Shown: positions 1 through 11,795, counted from the stretch's first letter. The stretch: DNA of 64,000 nt from Eutrigla gurnardus (GCA_963514095.1 OY741276.1:10325266-10389265), one strand, 5' to 3'. Notes: generated from the sequence alone by a model not told the origin. Numbers and translations: made by a program.

Positions 1-473
1 TAAGTTGAGGAACAATTGCACATTTTCTGTGTACGAATAAGGAAGGGCGCTAAACAAACAGTATGCAAACCACACAAACAACGAAGCGCAGCATTTGCCT
101 ACTAGTTTTCCTCCTGCATGACCTTCCTTTGTCCCTTTTTGATGCTGATTCTAAATGGGTAGTATTCAAATGCACCTATGCTTTTGACCTTTGTCCTTAA
201 TTCTCTCTAGATACTTTTAAGTTTTGTAATCTGAACTTCTGATTCCTTGAATATTACCAAAGGAAAGGGGTAACGGACAAAATTAATTTATAAATGCAGC
301 AAAAGTTTAAGACTGTCAGAATAACTCTAAAACAAGACAACCATGATGCCAATGAATCAAAGTTTAATCCAGTGAAACTGTACCGTCACTCTTGCCTTCG
401 TTCTGTTGTCATTGGACAACAAGGAGGATGATCACATAACATGATAACAAAATGATCTTCTTGATTCTTAAAG
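1..473 (+). other. trim36: trim36 intron, 3' end
   Basis: AT-rich sequence that ends at the acceptor AG at 472-473. The pyrimidine tract just before it is only moderate. No exon is recognisable here; the upstream trim36 exons lie outside the window. Confidence 0.7.
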
Positions 474-611
474 GAAAATGGCCAGCTAGCAGAGCGGGAA
501 GCCTGTGAGCACTTTGACCGTCTGTTTGAGACTCTGCAGGAGAGGAAGTCCGAGATGCTGAAGTCCATCGAACAATCTCGAAACAGACGCCTGGACCAAC
601 TCAAGGCTCAG
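474..611 (+). CDS. trim36: trim36 exon: end of the coiled coil
   Basis: 138 nt, phase 0 to 0, 46 codons, with donor CAG|GTATGA at 612. It encodes a charged helix containing [20 protein letters not shown], which aligns with the human segment EEAITHFEKLFEVLEERKSS. The helix is the C-terminal part of the TRIM coiled coil used for dimerisation. Confidence 0.9.
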
Positions 612-3600
612 GTATGAAATACCAGTTTGACGTCTGTTGAGTATCCTCTACATGCATGCTTACTCATTATATTCCTACCTGTAGAAGGAAAACAAAATCA
701 TGCTTGCATTACATGAAGAGTACTTCCTTGATCATTTTAATGATGTCTGATTAGGGGTGAAAACGTTATATTATGAGATTTGTTTTTCATGAGGATGCCA
801 GGTATTTTCATAAATGATAAAATATTAAAATACCCTGAAAAATATATATATATCTTTCCCAGGTGGAGGAGTACCAGGGCATGCTGGAGAACAGTGGTCT
901 AGTGGGCTACGCTCAGGAGGTGCTGAAAGAGACGGATCAGTCCTGCTTTGTACAGACTGCAAAGCAGCTACACAGCAGGTAGAGTGATGCCAACAATGAT
1001 TTATTTATTATATTTTATTTATTATATTTTAAAAAGTGATACCAATTTATGTTTTTCCAAAAATTGAAATGTAATTGTTGCTTATCCAGTTGTGAATACT
1101 TAATATGATGTAGAGATGGAGTGGAGCATTCACAATATAACAATGGCTAGCATTGCATTAATGCATTACAGTATATCAACTTGCTTAAGTTCATGTGATT
1201 GGTTATTCATTAATTATGGTAGACGTATAACATACCAGGATGTATGTTAATCTTCTGCAAAACAACATTTCAAAGTATTTGTCAGTTGGTATTGGAATCT
1301 GCAAAATGGAAAGAAATCGACAATTAACATTACCTATACAAGTCTGTCCGGTGCACTTAAGCATCCAGTTAATGGTTTCTTGAACCCTTGCTCCTTCAAC
1401 CCAATGCAAACGGGAAGCTGAGCCTATGCATGACAGGAATGATTATTCACAGCTTTCACCACTTTAACAACCTGACTATAAAACGGTAAATTTTCAGATT
1501 AATAATTAATCAGCTTGGTAGTGATGACCAGATACAGATGTCCTACAAATTATAGAAGCCTTAATTATTATTTAACAAGCTCCGCAGTCAGTGTGTTACG
1601 ACTTATTTTGAGTTGCACTCGTACAGTTTGTCATTAGCGATGCCATCCAGTTTCCCAGTGGATTTGGTCCGTTTATGTTGGTGTGGAGAGCATCAGTCGG
1701 ATTATGTGTTGGGGGTTGGCTATCTCAAGGGCAGTTACAGAAAGACTTGAGTCAACACTGAATCTTCTGCTCTAAGCTGACTACCGGTAATTGATCTCCG
1801 TTAGCAGCTTTTGGATAATCGGGTAACCTTTTCACTCTCGAGCATGATACTGTGGCCTGTACGTTTTTCTCCCGCCATCAACAACTTGGTTTTTAATCCC
1901 CCTTTTTTAATATAAAAAAAGAGTATAAATATAGACTCAAATACCTAAATAAATAAGAATATGGTACAACACACAAACACAATTTAGAGGATGGTGCTGT
2001 TTTGTGCCTTTTCATACTGTATTTGATGAATTTACACTAGTAATGAACTAAGATGAGCCTCCATCATTGAGTGTTATTAAATGTTTCTTGTCCACCTCAC
2101 GTGTTTTCAGGATCCAGAAGGCTACGGAGTCTCTCAGGACCTTCCACCCTGCATCTGATCCCTGCTTTGATGAGTTTGTGCTGGACTCGTCAAGGGAAGA
2201 AACTCTGCTCAAAGAGATGTGCTTTGGTGGAGGTACAACCAATTTATTTCAATTAAATGAGTGTGCAAAGGCCTCGCGATTTTATTTCACTGGATACAAT
2301 ATTTACTAATTCACTCTGATAGTGTTGTACGAAACAAGCAAGTTCATTTTTGGAACCTTTTTTTCTCCCTCTTGTTTTACTTTTAAACCTGAATGAAAGT
2401 CCTGTCATGTTTGTGACCCCTGTTTTAATGTGTTCTCATTCAGGACATTGTATCTACACATGCTGTCTGACTGAAACAATTTCTTTCATGTCTTTGAATT
2501 TCAAGTCAAGAAAATATGATGATAACTTCTGCTCCTATTCAGCTCTGAAAATGAAGTCCTGTTCATGTGTCCTGTGACTGTGGCAAAACGTCCTTTTGTA
2601 ACAAAGAGTGTTGTCACTTTAAACACCCAGACATGGTCAGAATAAGCTGTTTGTCATCCGCTGTCCATCACATGCACAGCCCTGTGGACGGTGCTGTGCT
2701 AAGAGGTCAGAGGTCATGTGTGGGATAAACGGCTACAACCCTGGACACGGTTATAGTGGATTTTACTGCTCTGTGAGGCTTGTTTCTGGTCTGCTGATTT
2801 ACAATGCTTGTTCAGGTTAAAGTTCCCCATGGATGAGACTTAATTTCTTTTTAAGATAAGGAATTGGTAATTACTACACGCAATTTTAGATCAACTGCCA
2901 TGAGACAGAAAGTGAAAATAAAACTAAATATGATCTTGATGCTCAGCCAATAGGAATATGCATGTATCTGACAGTTGAGTGAGTGCTTTGCTGCATTATG
3001 TTCAAAGTGCAGGTGACATTAATTTCCAAATTTTCTGTAACTGAGCTCATCAGAATATGGACAACTATTTCTTCTGAATCTCAAAGAGCCATAAAGGACT
3101 GGAAAATTTAGGTAGGTTAAAAATGTTATCAGACAGAAACCTTTATTGATCATTTGTATTTGTAAGTGCAAAGGGCAAAAGTCTGCAGATAATGAGCAAG
3201 TTACAAAACAATTGACTCAACAAGGATGTATTAGAAATGTGACTCAGGCAGACACACATTGTGTGGGTCAGTGACTGTGGGGGAGAAGTATTGAATATCA
3301 CTGTTGCAGATAGTGATGGTGAGTTGTGACAGCTCTCTCAGTCAGAGTTAGCCAGAGAGAGTTGACAGGTGTTTGGGGGCATCCTGGAAAAAAAAGCCCT
3401 ATGTAAATGGTCAGATAGTTGGTCTCGACACAAAGTAAATGGTTTAGATTTTAGTGGCAGCTGTGCTCCCAGACGTTAGCATTCAAAATATGTTAAAATG
3501 ATTGAGGGGATTAAATGTTGCTGACGTTGTAGACAAAGCGGAGGTCTCTGGCGTGGAGCCATCGTCCCTCAAGTTGATGCACTAATAACTGACAGTTGTC

Positions 3601-6600
3601 TCAGTGACTGTTGGTGAGTTTGTGGCTGTGGGCTTTTGTTGCTGGAGCGCAGCCCTATTGGCTTGTTTAAAATCAGTGATGTGAGATTTATCTCCGAGGC
3701 TACGGTTGGTTCTGTCTAGACTCACGGACCAGTGGACTAGAAATGGAGCACTTTCTGTACAACTCATTAAAAGAACAAACCTTTGAATAACCATTTAACT
3801 CTCATTAGTTGATAGTTGCATAAATGCTTTAAAAACTAGTGTTGGATAAACGTGTGTTTATGTTGTAAGGCCACACTTAAAGTAAAAGAAACGATGGAGG
3901 AAAAGGCAGGTTTGATGGAAGGAAGTCTGAATGTCCAGAAAGCTGCTCAAACATGTAGTCATTGGAGCAGCAACTGTATAGGATACATTAAAAAAAAGCC
4001 TATAATGAGAAACCTTTCTCAGAATTGGTGACATTGTGCTCAGGGCTGTCAAGAAATCAGATTATTACTACATCATTATGGTTGAAAGACTATGATTTAT
4101 ATCAAATAATCTTTAACCGTATTTGTGTGTTTTGTGTCATTCAGCAATTTAATTGCACTGAAAATATGAGTGTAGAGAGAGACTCTGTTACCATACATGT
4201 ACCTATAAAATGATTTCAAGAAGTGCTGGATTATTTAAACATCATGTATTGTTAACATTCTATAAATAGTTCATTTTTAAATATCATGATAATCAGTACA
4301 GTGAAATCAATGTTATAATAACAGGAATAACATTCACAATCTGTGATGTTTGTTTATATTCTCTGTGTTGTGTGTTTAGGTTAATTGCTCATTGTTGTAG
4401 TTAAGTCATGAACTCGTCTACAGTGCAAACCAAACACTCTTTACTATCTACTAAGTAAATATGTGTTAGTGGGGAAATAAGTCTACTTGGCAATATAAAT
4501 GATATGTAGTATATCATTTTATAGTCTCATTGTCTTTTATCCTGCCGTTTTATTTTTGGCTAAACGATGAGGAAAAAACCTATCAAAAAGATTATTTATT
4601 CAATCCCCATCCCAGGCTGTGGATCTTTGAAATGTTTCAAAACGACTGAATATTCATCATTTTGTTTCTTTAGACCACTATAGTCACAACACTGGAGAAA
4701 ATTTGTTTTTTCCTATAAAAATGTACTCTAAACGAATCTCGGCTGCATCCCTTTGGGGAAGTGCTGCATGCAGCGTTTTGCTCAAGATTGATGTTTGTTT
4801 TTTAATCCAAGTAGCCTGTGGGACTTAATGATGCTCTTAGTCTGAGCTGACAGGGAAAAGAAGCTATAGGGGTATTGATACGCTGCAGTAATTTAATTTA
4901 CGTCTTGGCAGATGATGCAGCAGTGAAAAACCATTATAGTATCACTGGATAGTGCCTCGATTTCGTGTACATCCATTATATAGGAAACAGAAAAGACATT
5001 TATGTTTATTGAAAAAACACAACATAATATATATATTAAGTTTTTAATGATTCCAGCCATCTTCTTGGTGTATAGTGCTGTATGTGTGGGATCGTTCTCA
5101 ATGCCTTAGGTTGGCAATGTTCCCTCATCATATCTTCCCTTCCCTCATGGATAGATATGATGTTCCCTCATCATATCTTCCCTTCCCTCATGGATAACGC
5201 CGTGTTTGTGCTCTCTAAAACCTGCCCTTCTACAAATGTTGACCCCGTGCTCTGCTTCTTGAAAGGATTTGAAAGGCTGTGTTGTCGAGTATAAATGCCC
5301 CATGTGTGGGCAAATTGGAGTTTCCTCAAAATGTCAGGCTAAGAACGGCACTTATCAACTATTTCCACATTCAGTCAAAATGTTAATTCCATAAACATCA
5401 CTTTTAAAGATATGACGAGTTGAATGTGCGGTCCTCTCATGTTTCTAGAGGGAAGAGGGGAATTAAAATGGACCCGAAAGCAGTTTCCTGCAGTGTAATT
5501 TGACTTTGCTGCTGCGGTTTGTCTGGCAACAGCCTGTACTGTATGTGATCATCAATGGTACTTTTTCTTTCTCTCTGAGTCACTGAACTTTGGGATTGCT
5601 GCCTGCTGTGATGGATGGCTAACTGCCTGTGTTTTTTTTTTTTTTCACGTTAGTCCGTCTGTTGGAAAGTGAAAACGGAAAATCTTATCAGGGTTTAAAT
5701 ATGTTGTTACGTGGGTTAAGAGGGAAAGAATTAAAGTATTGAGTGTCCATTGCAAATACACATTTCTGAGTCAAACTCGGTCAACAGATGAAAACACAAA
5801 GATATGAGGATACAAGCTCATGAAGCCTGGGAGCAAAATACAGTGGAAACTGAGGATGAACCAAGTTACTTGTGAGGTGCAGAAAGCTGTCTATTTTCTT
5901 TTTCTTTTTTAATTGAGAGATTGGGAATGTCAAAAGATGGAGAAAATGGGAAAATGACTTGATCTTAGAGAAAAGCCACTGACCTACATGATACAGTAAA
6001 GTGATTCTGTTTCTGGAGAAAAATGAGCTTTGGGCTTAGAGGGAGCAGTATATGAATAGGTGAATGGAGTGGATTATATCCACATAAATGAGAGGATGGA
6101 TGGGAAGTGCGCTGTTTTTATATCGGTGACTGTAAACATTGATGCTTCATAGGTCGGAGTAGGAGGTAGGCGTCTTTACAACCACCGAGTGGAGGGGAAA
6201 AAAGGCCATAAATGCGATGAGGAAATGTAAAGGAAGAAAGGGGAAGTGCCGTAAAGGGGTCAGAGATGGTAAAGAGATGAAAGAGGGGAAATTGAAGGTG
6301 AAAGTGGGAGAGGGGAAGAGAGAGCTGGTGTTGGAGGTGGGGGTTTTACAAAGTGCATTTCCTGGCAGTAAGTCTATGTGAAAACCTCTTAACAGGCTCC
6401 ATTATGCAAGAGAGTCTTGTCCATTGTCCTGAGTGGATAGACCTGATCCTGACCAATCTAATCTTTGCCACACTTGCACTACAGCATTCGCTTAAACCCA
6501 AGATATTCAGCTGAATCACTATGCTAAGCACGATTAAGACGAGAGAATTTAATGGCGTTTAAGTAGTACTGTAGGTTTTCTATTTGTGAACACGTTTGTT

Positions 6601-9600
6601 GCGAAACATTTCAAACTGAATTTTCTCTCTACCATATGCAATATGCTCATGCCTAAAATAACAGAAGTATTGTCTGCATTACACTATTTTGGATCCTACC
6701 TGTTTACTTGCTACGACTACAATGTTGACAGTCTTGCCATCTCTGCTTTATGTTTTACTTAGTGGTGCTTTGTGCTTTGTTACTCCTCCAGTTCCCAACC
6801 CTCCTCTGATTGACTTGTCCAATAGCCGAGTCTACAACGAGGCCTCTATCTGCTGGAGGCTGTCTGATGACCACATACCTACAGATCACCATGTGCTTGA
6901 ATACCGCAGGTTGGTGCAAACATACAAAGAAATAATGGCAAGAGAAGAATCTAAACGACTTGATATTAAAAAAAAAAAAAAAATTCTCTCCCCCTCCAGA
7001 CTCAAGGGCCCGAGCCAGTCCCCGTCCCAGGAAGACGGTGAGGACAGTGGGGCCTGGAGGGCTACAGACAGGGTGTATGGTCCCAGCACTGTGGTGTGTG
7101 ACCTAGACCCTGACAGCCTGTACTCTTTCCGGGTCCGAAGCTGCAGGAACACCATGTTTAGCCCCCACAGCCCTGAGGTCACCTTCCACACACCACCTGC
7201 ACCTGGTAAGCCTGAGAGGACAAGGTCGGTTTCCAGATAAGTTGTTGCCTATGTCTGTTCCCTATTCCCGTCATGATGGGTGTGTGCTTTGGTTTGTCAG
7301 TTGGACTCTTTAGTTGAAGGGAATTGGGAATAGAAGAAAAGGAGGTGTTGAGGTAATGTGAATATCTGAGTTCTCGAAGAGTGTTAATGATTTGAAAAAA
7401 GGCATCACTTTTCCCCCCTTAAGCTTGATCACTTAAATCTGTTTTGTGCATTAATTAATTGAGAGACTGGTATTATGTAGAGGAGAACCGACCCTGTTTT
7501 TGGGCCTCTTCTGTCCAAGGCGGCCGGCTTTACTTCTCAAAGCACGTCTGAGTGTTTTGCGTTTGTTTTTTGGGAATGTTGTCGGATGACAAATGCTTCA
7601 CTCTTAAATTTCGAATTCTTGTGCAGCATTCATGATGGGGCTATAAAGCACAATGGTGTTTTTAGTTTATCACCATGGTTATGGCTTTTGTGTTTCACAT
7701 GGCTGAAACCAATATAGTTTTTGTCAGAGTGTGTGGGAGGGAAGGGTGTTGTGCAGCACGACAGCTTAGAAAAGGAGCCTGCGCTTGCCTCTTGTTGCAT
7801 GCGTGTTAAGCTTGCATGACGAACACAAGGTGGAATTCATTAAACACGATGAATCCCCCAACCATCCACTTGAATTCAAATAATTTTCTCCTAATATGAA
7901 ACTGTGTCACTATGATTTATGTTGTACTTGGCAATCATTTCACTCCTTGCTTTGGCCTGCTTGCACCGATTTATTCATACTCTGGGATTTGCAGAGGTGT
8001 TTTCTGTGGTATTGTCACTTAGTTTTGACACACTTCGGACTCCACATGTTCCCCTCCCATGGCAGGAGCCCGCCTCATCCGATATGACCGTGCTTTGATT
8101 TTTGTCCTGCACAAGCCTTGTCATTTGTGTTGTGATTGGAGCTTCCACATTCCTGTGCTCTCTGGTTCGTGTAAGAATGAGTGGATGGATTCACTGTGCG
8201 TCAGTAATGAGGTGAAATTTCGGGCCAGGGCAAAAGGCAACACACACACACACACGCACACACAGATGTAAGCACTTAGATATTTGCTTGTCAGCATTTT
8301 AGGATATCATTCACTTCATCAAAGCCCAACATGGAATCGGCATGTTTTAATGCTGGTTGTGTAAAAAGCACATTGCACCTGAACCCACAGATTTTAAGTT
8401 TGGGTTGTGATTGAGAGAGACTGTTTGTGCTGCAAAGTCATCATCAACTCACTGTTAAATTATTATGTTTATACTATTAATATCTAGTTCTACTTCTAAT
8501 CTGGATATCAAATTAAAATATTGCCACGATTGGGACTAATTTCATGTTGCATCAATTATGTTTGCCCTGATTTTTCTTTTATTAATTATATGAATTAAAA
8601 TGAATTTACAGTAGCAGGCAGGCATCATAGGTTATTGTACAACATGGATGTCAGTATTATAGTGTCATATTGAAAATGAAAAGACAGCTGTCGGTATTGG
8701 TGCGTCCCTTCTATACAAGTCGACATAATGCTGCAGTATTGTTGTCTGTTTACCCTTTGGGCAGGGTTATACTATTAGCATTATATTGGCCTAGTTGTTG
8801 GAAGGACTTCCCTAGACACATGCAAATGAACTGGTCCTTCCCAGTGAAGACCTCCAGATAGCATGGGATGGTTGAGTGAACAGACATAATCATGTCACCC
8901 TATATCCTGGATAATTGTAATCATGGCCTTTGGCCCATAAACTATATATATATATATAGAATGCACTTAATCAGGCCCAGATAATTAATATGAATGCTGC
9001 TTGCACGTAAGAAATGTTGAGTTTCATGTGTTATTCTTCATGGTGTGATTAGTAATGATGGTGAAAGCAAGTAGGTCATTGTGTAGCTCTTGAAGCTTGT
9101 GCAATAGCGCCCTCATGTGTCAGGTCTTGTCACCTACACAGTTCCCTAACAGAGGGTATAAACCACTGTCTTTTGCTCAGGGTATGTCCTCGCAATTTAA
9201 TTATTTTTTTTTCTTTTCGGAACTTAATTAGTTTTTTCTTCTCCTACCCTTTCTGATTTCTTCTCTTGTGTCAACGTGTTCTGCTTCCACCTTCTTCCTC
9301 CTGTTTTGTTCCGTGTTGTTGTCTCCTCCATTTGTCTATCCTCTGGCTCATTCACCCCATATCTCTTCACATGCAGCTTTCGGATTCCTGTTCAGCGACA
9401 AGTGTGGCTTCAGTACGGATCGCCTCATTCTGAGCAAGCGGCGGGACACCGTGGAGAGCGTAGCAAGCATGGCTTTCCTCCTCGCAGCAGACCGTGTGCA
9501 GACAGGCACCTACATTGGACTAGACTACATAATTGGCGACACGGGGATCTCTCAGGGAAGGTATGCTAATCACTGACAACACTGGGACTTGGAACAAAGA

Positions 9601-11291
9601 AGTTGTCTAACAGTTTAGTTAATTTGCTACGTAACTAATGTAAGTTTTGTCTAAAGAAAAAAAGGGTATGAACTGCACACATAATCCAATTAGTAAAATT
9701 AATGCAAAAATTCAGGCAGTGTAGCACACAATGTGTATGCCTTCTGGTATCGTGCTCATTAGACGGTTAATGTCTGGTGCTGTCTGGATATTAAATATCT
9801 AAGAAGGAGGAAGCAGAAATGAAACTTTATTTTTCAGCACGAGAGGAAGCAGAAATGGAACTTTATTTTTCAACACGAGAGGAAGCAGAAATGGCACAAG
9901 CACAAGCTGGTGGGACTATTAATGTCATGTCTTTACTGCCTTTTTCAGCCTCTGAGGAAGTCACCATGGGGTTTTTGCACCAGGGCTGTCAAGAGGACAA
10001 ATCAAAACATGACTGAGTTGGTCATTACAATCTCCAGTCGTGCAGTAATAAATGTAACTCATAAATTTGTCTTGCAGACACTATTGGGCCTTCAAGGTGG
10101 AGCCGTACTCCTACATGGTTAAAGTTGGAGTGGCCTCTGACTCGAAGTTGATTGAATGGTTTCACAATCCAAGAGATACCAGCAGCCCGAGGTAAGTGCA
10201 AACGCATCACGTCGACGTACATAACAGACTGCTATCATCAACAAGTTGTCCATAATCAATAGTCCTGTGGTGAAAATGAAACAACGTTTTAGAAATTGTG
10301 TTAATCGTTAGCTTTGCATACCTGACTGTCGCACATACAGACACAAACAGCCTCAGCGCCGAGTTAAGTGTGTTTGAGACGTACCTAATCCTGTGATGTA
10401 AGAGGACCAGTATAAACTCGTAAAGAGCTTACTCCCAGACAAAGCCTGCCTCTATCACTGGATCAACTCACATAAAAAGCATGTAAAGGGACACATATAT
10501 TTTAATCATATGGTAATTACATAATGCATGCGAGGTAACAAACACTGGGTAGCATTCAACTAGTCATTTGAGGTTGAGAATGATTTTTTCCCCCAAAAGA
10601 AAGAGCCTGAAACATCATAAACCCTTCTTTCTTTCTTTTCAAACGAGAAAGTAAAATATATATTTTGTTTATTTTTTTAGAACTTGACTCTTGCTCTCCA
10701 TAATTATTTGCCAAAAATTAATTTAAAATTGGACCTCAACTTGCAAAATTGTGATAGGCCAATGAATTGAAAAACATATCGGCAGATAAATTGATAATAA
10801 AATGAATTGTTAGTTGTAGCCTTGATTGGGGCAGATTATGTTTATCATTTGATACAAACTGTACTGACCGTATGTCTCTGTGCTCATCTATCCCTCTTCT
10901 TATCTTTTTCTTCCTCCCCATCAGGTATGACCATGATAGTGGGCATGACAGTGGTAGTGAAGACACGTGCTATGAGCTATCCCAGCCCTTCACCCTCCTT
11001 ACCCTGGGCATGGGCAAACTCTTCATCCCCAAGACTTCATCTTCCTCCGTCTCCACGGCAAACGCACAGTCCAGCGACCCTGGCAACCGGGTGCTTCCCA
11101 TGCCACAGCGTTTGGGTGTATGCCTAGATTACGACGCGTGCCGGGTGTATTTTTACGATGCCGACACCATGAGGTGCCTTTATGAGAGGCAGGTGGATTG
11201 CTCTGGAACAATGTATCCGGCTTTTGGGCTCATGGGCAGTGGCAAGGTTCAACTGGAAGAGTTCATCACTGCTAAGAGACTGACCTTCTGA
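474..11291 (+). CDS. trim36: trim36, 3' part (E3 ubiquitin ligase, TRIM class I), partial
   Basis: Eight exons join in frame to give 454 residues and a TGA stop: 474-611, 863-978, 2111-2232, 6792-6909, 7000-7205, 9377-9560, 10078-10191 and 10925-11291. The order is coiled-coil end, COS box, fibronectin type III, B30.2/SPRY. Recognition rests on blocks nearly identical to vertebrate TRIM36, such as [54 protein letters not shown] and ALMGSG-like [16 protein letters not shown]46 is the closest paralogue, but it is much less similar in the COS and SPRY blocks. Family knowledge: TRIM36 is a RING E3 ligase that associates with microtubules through its COS box; it is linked to the sperm acrosome reaction (haprin) and to vegetal microtubule assembly in frog eggs. 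The RING and B-box exons lie to the left of the window, so the start is not visible. No frameshift or internal stop is seen in the joined frame. Confidence 0.93.
612..862 (+). other. trim36: trim36 short intron (251 nt)
   Basis: GTATGA donor and TTTCCCAG acceptor. It holds AT-rich sequence with a short TA run before the acceptor and nothing else recognisable. Confidence 0.85.
863..978 (+). CDS. trim36: trim36 exon: COS box, first half
   Basis: 116 nt, phase 0 to 2. It encodes [20 protein letters not shown] followed by [17 protein letters not shown], the start of the COS box that targets MID and TRIM class I proteins to microtubules. It is near-identical to human TRIM36, which makes it the strongest identity block in the gene. 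Donor CAG|GTAGAG at 979. Confidence 0.95.
979..2110 (+). other. trim36: trim36 intron (1132 nt)
   Basis: AT-rich intron ending in GTGTTTTCAG. No repeat, RNA gene or conserved coding frame was recognised in it. Confidence 0.8.
2111..2232 (+). CDS. trim36: trim36 exon: COS box, second half
   Basis: 122 nt, phase 2 to 1. With the split Arg codon it encodes [20 protein letters not shown] and then [21 protein letters not shown]. The second COS helix is followed by the linker into the fibronectin domain. Human TRIM36 has [16 protein letters not shown] at the same place. Confidence 0.93.
2233..6791 (+). other. trim36: trim36 intron (4559 nt)
   Basis: The longest visible trim36 intron. It contains a 37-bp direct duplication at 5117-5196, a T-run near 5632-5645 and a purine-rich stretch at about 6190-6350. 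No other element was recognised. It ends at the acceptor TACTCCTCCAG. Confidence 0.8.
5117..5196 (+). repeat. two-copy direct repeat, 37 bp unit, 43 bp period
   Basis: A 37-base unit beginning ATGTTCCCTCATCATATC occurs at 5117-5153 and again without change at 5160-5196. Six bases separate the copies. The perfect identity suggests a recent local duplication inside the intron. Confidence 0.9.
6792..6909 (+). CDS. trim36: trim36 exon: fibronectin type III, N-terminal half
   Basis: 118 nt, phase 1 to 2. It encodes [20 protein letters not shown] then [19 protein letters not shown], the proline-rich first strand, the core Trp and the strand ending in EYR typical of the fibronectin domain in this TRIM subclass. 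The donor is placed at CAG|GTTGGT (6910), because only that choice keeps the reading frame with the acceptor at 6999. Confidence 0.85.
6910..6999 (+). other. trim36: trim36 mini-intron, 90 nt, stop-free
   Basis: Bounded by GTTGGT and CCCCTCCAG. It is AT-rich, contains a 16-base A run at 6968-6983 and interrupts the fibronectin domain where human TRIM36 has no counterpart residues. Its length is a multiple of three and it contains no stop in the coding frame, so retention would add 30 residues without a frameshift. Confidence 0.75.
7000..7205 (+). CDS. trim36: trim36 exon: fibronectin type III, C-terminal half
   Basis: 206 nt, phase 2 to 1. After a poorly conserved Ser/Pro/Glu-rich loop it encodes [20 protein letters not shown] and then ending ...HTPPAP. 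The D-P-x-S-x-Y-x-F-R-V-R strand and the HTPPAP linker match TRIM36 and TRIM46. Donor CTG|GTAAGC at 7206. Confidence 0.92.
7206..9376 (+). other. trim36: trim36 intron (2171 nt)
   Basis: Holds a short CA repeat (8239-8264) and a TA run (8943-8959). It ends in a pyrimidine-rich stretch and acceptor CACATGCAG. Nothing else was recognised. Confidence 0.8.
8239..8264 (+). repeat. (CA)n microsatellite
   Basis: About 13 CA units with one CG interruption, inside a trim36 intron. Confidence 0.9.
9377..9560 (+). CDS. trim36: trim36 exon: B30.2/SPRY, first part
   Basis: 184 nt, phase 1 to 2. It encodes [20 protein letters not shown] and later [20 protein letters not shown] with GDTGISQGR. Human TRIM36 has FSFLFDEKCGYNNEHLLL and [14 protein letters not shown] at these positions. 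This is the start of the substrate-binding SPRY beta-sandwich. Confidence 0.95.
9561..10077 (+). other. trim36: trim36 intron (517 nt)
   Basis: Contains a 36-bp tandem repeat at 9807-9894 and ends with the acceptor TTTGTCTTGCAG. No other element was seen. Confidence 0.85.
9807..9894 (+). repeat. tandem repeat, 36 bp period, about 2.4 copies
   Basis: GAGGAAGCAGAAATG recurs at 9807, 9843 and 9879, with the intervening segment CTTTATTTTTCA(G/A)CACGA repeated with single changes. It lies in a trim36 intron. It is open in one frame with a 12-residue repeat but is not part of the spliced gene. Confidence 0.9.
10078..10191 (+). CDS. trim36: trim36 exon: B30.2/SPRY, middle
   Basis: 114 nt, phase 2 to 2. 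It encodes [20 protein letters not shown] then [18 protein letters not shown], aligning with human HFWAFRVEPYSYLVKVGVAS. Canonical GTAAGT donor at 10192. Confidence 0.95.
10192..10924 (+). other. trim36: trim36 intron (733 nt)
   Basis: AT-rich, with a fragment of a teleost dispersed repeat near 10770-10825 and a strong pyrimidine tract before the acceptor CCCCATCAG. Confidence 0.8.
10770..10825 (+). repeat. fragment resembling a teleost dispersed-repeat end
   Basis: The stretch with TCGGCAGATAAATTGATAAT, and TTGTTAGTTGTAGCC soon after, looks like the diverged tail of fish repeats that end in ...ATCGTTAGTTGCAGCCCTA. This match is from memory; class and full extent are unknown. Confidence 0.4.
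10925..11291 (+). CDS. trim36: trim36 last coding exon: SPRY end and stop
   Basis: 367 nt including TGA at 11289-11291. It encodes [20 protein letters not shown], then [16 protein letters not shown], a Ser-rich loop, [40 protein letters not shown] and a final ITAKRLTF. The human protein ends only a few residues later (ITAKYLEYQEDM), so the C terminus is essentially full length. The acidic [10 protein letters not shown] segment is conserved in human TRIM36. Confidence 0.96.
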
Positions 11292-11795
11292 GGAGGGATT
11301 GAGCATGGTGATGGATTAGGACCTGCATCTGTTTAGTCTTTGGCATGATCTCGGAAGCAGATTTTATTGACAGGGTGATGGAGTACAATCCAAATAGTTT
11401 TTCTTTTCTTAAAGGTCAGATGAGGCGGATGTGATCAGGGCCTTTGGTCCTTAATGTGAAAGTGGGATCTCAGCCAGAGGCTGGCCTATTTAGAGTTGTG
11501 ATGTAAAATGTATGATCCGTACACAAGAGTACAAGGCTGAATATGAGGGTCCACATACAAGGGTCTTCAGAGGCTGGTATATGGTATGTGAAAGGTCTTC
11601 TCTACATACCAAAGTCTCTGTATCTGTTAATTGCATTTGACCTGGTTTTAATTGCCAGCTGTGATCAGCTGTTAATGTAGTAGAATCGGCTGCAAAGTTA
11701 ATGTGCAGCTACTTTAAATCTTTGTTTTAACATGAAACGCCTTTTGAGCATACACTTACACTTCCTATTTTGCCAGATATATGTTTAAAGATTAA

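Noticed and set aside
6689..6791. ATG-initiated extension upstream of the trim36 fibronectin exon
   Set aside because: It is intron sequence read through the acceptor at 6790-6791. The phase-consistent join from the COS exon starts the exon at 6792.
9819..10016. 65-codon frame with a 12-residue repeat
   Set aside because: It is produced by the 36-bp tandem repeat inside an intron and is not joined to any exon.
474..11291. Identity as FSD1, FSD1L or TRIM46
   Set aside because: FSD1-type proteins share the COS-FN3-SPRY layout but not the sequence. TRIM46 shares HDSG and [15 protein letters not shown] but differs in most SPRY residues where this gene follows TRIM36.
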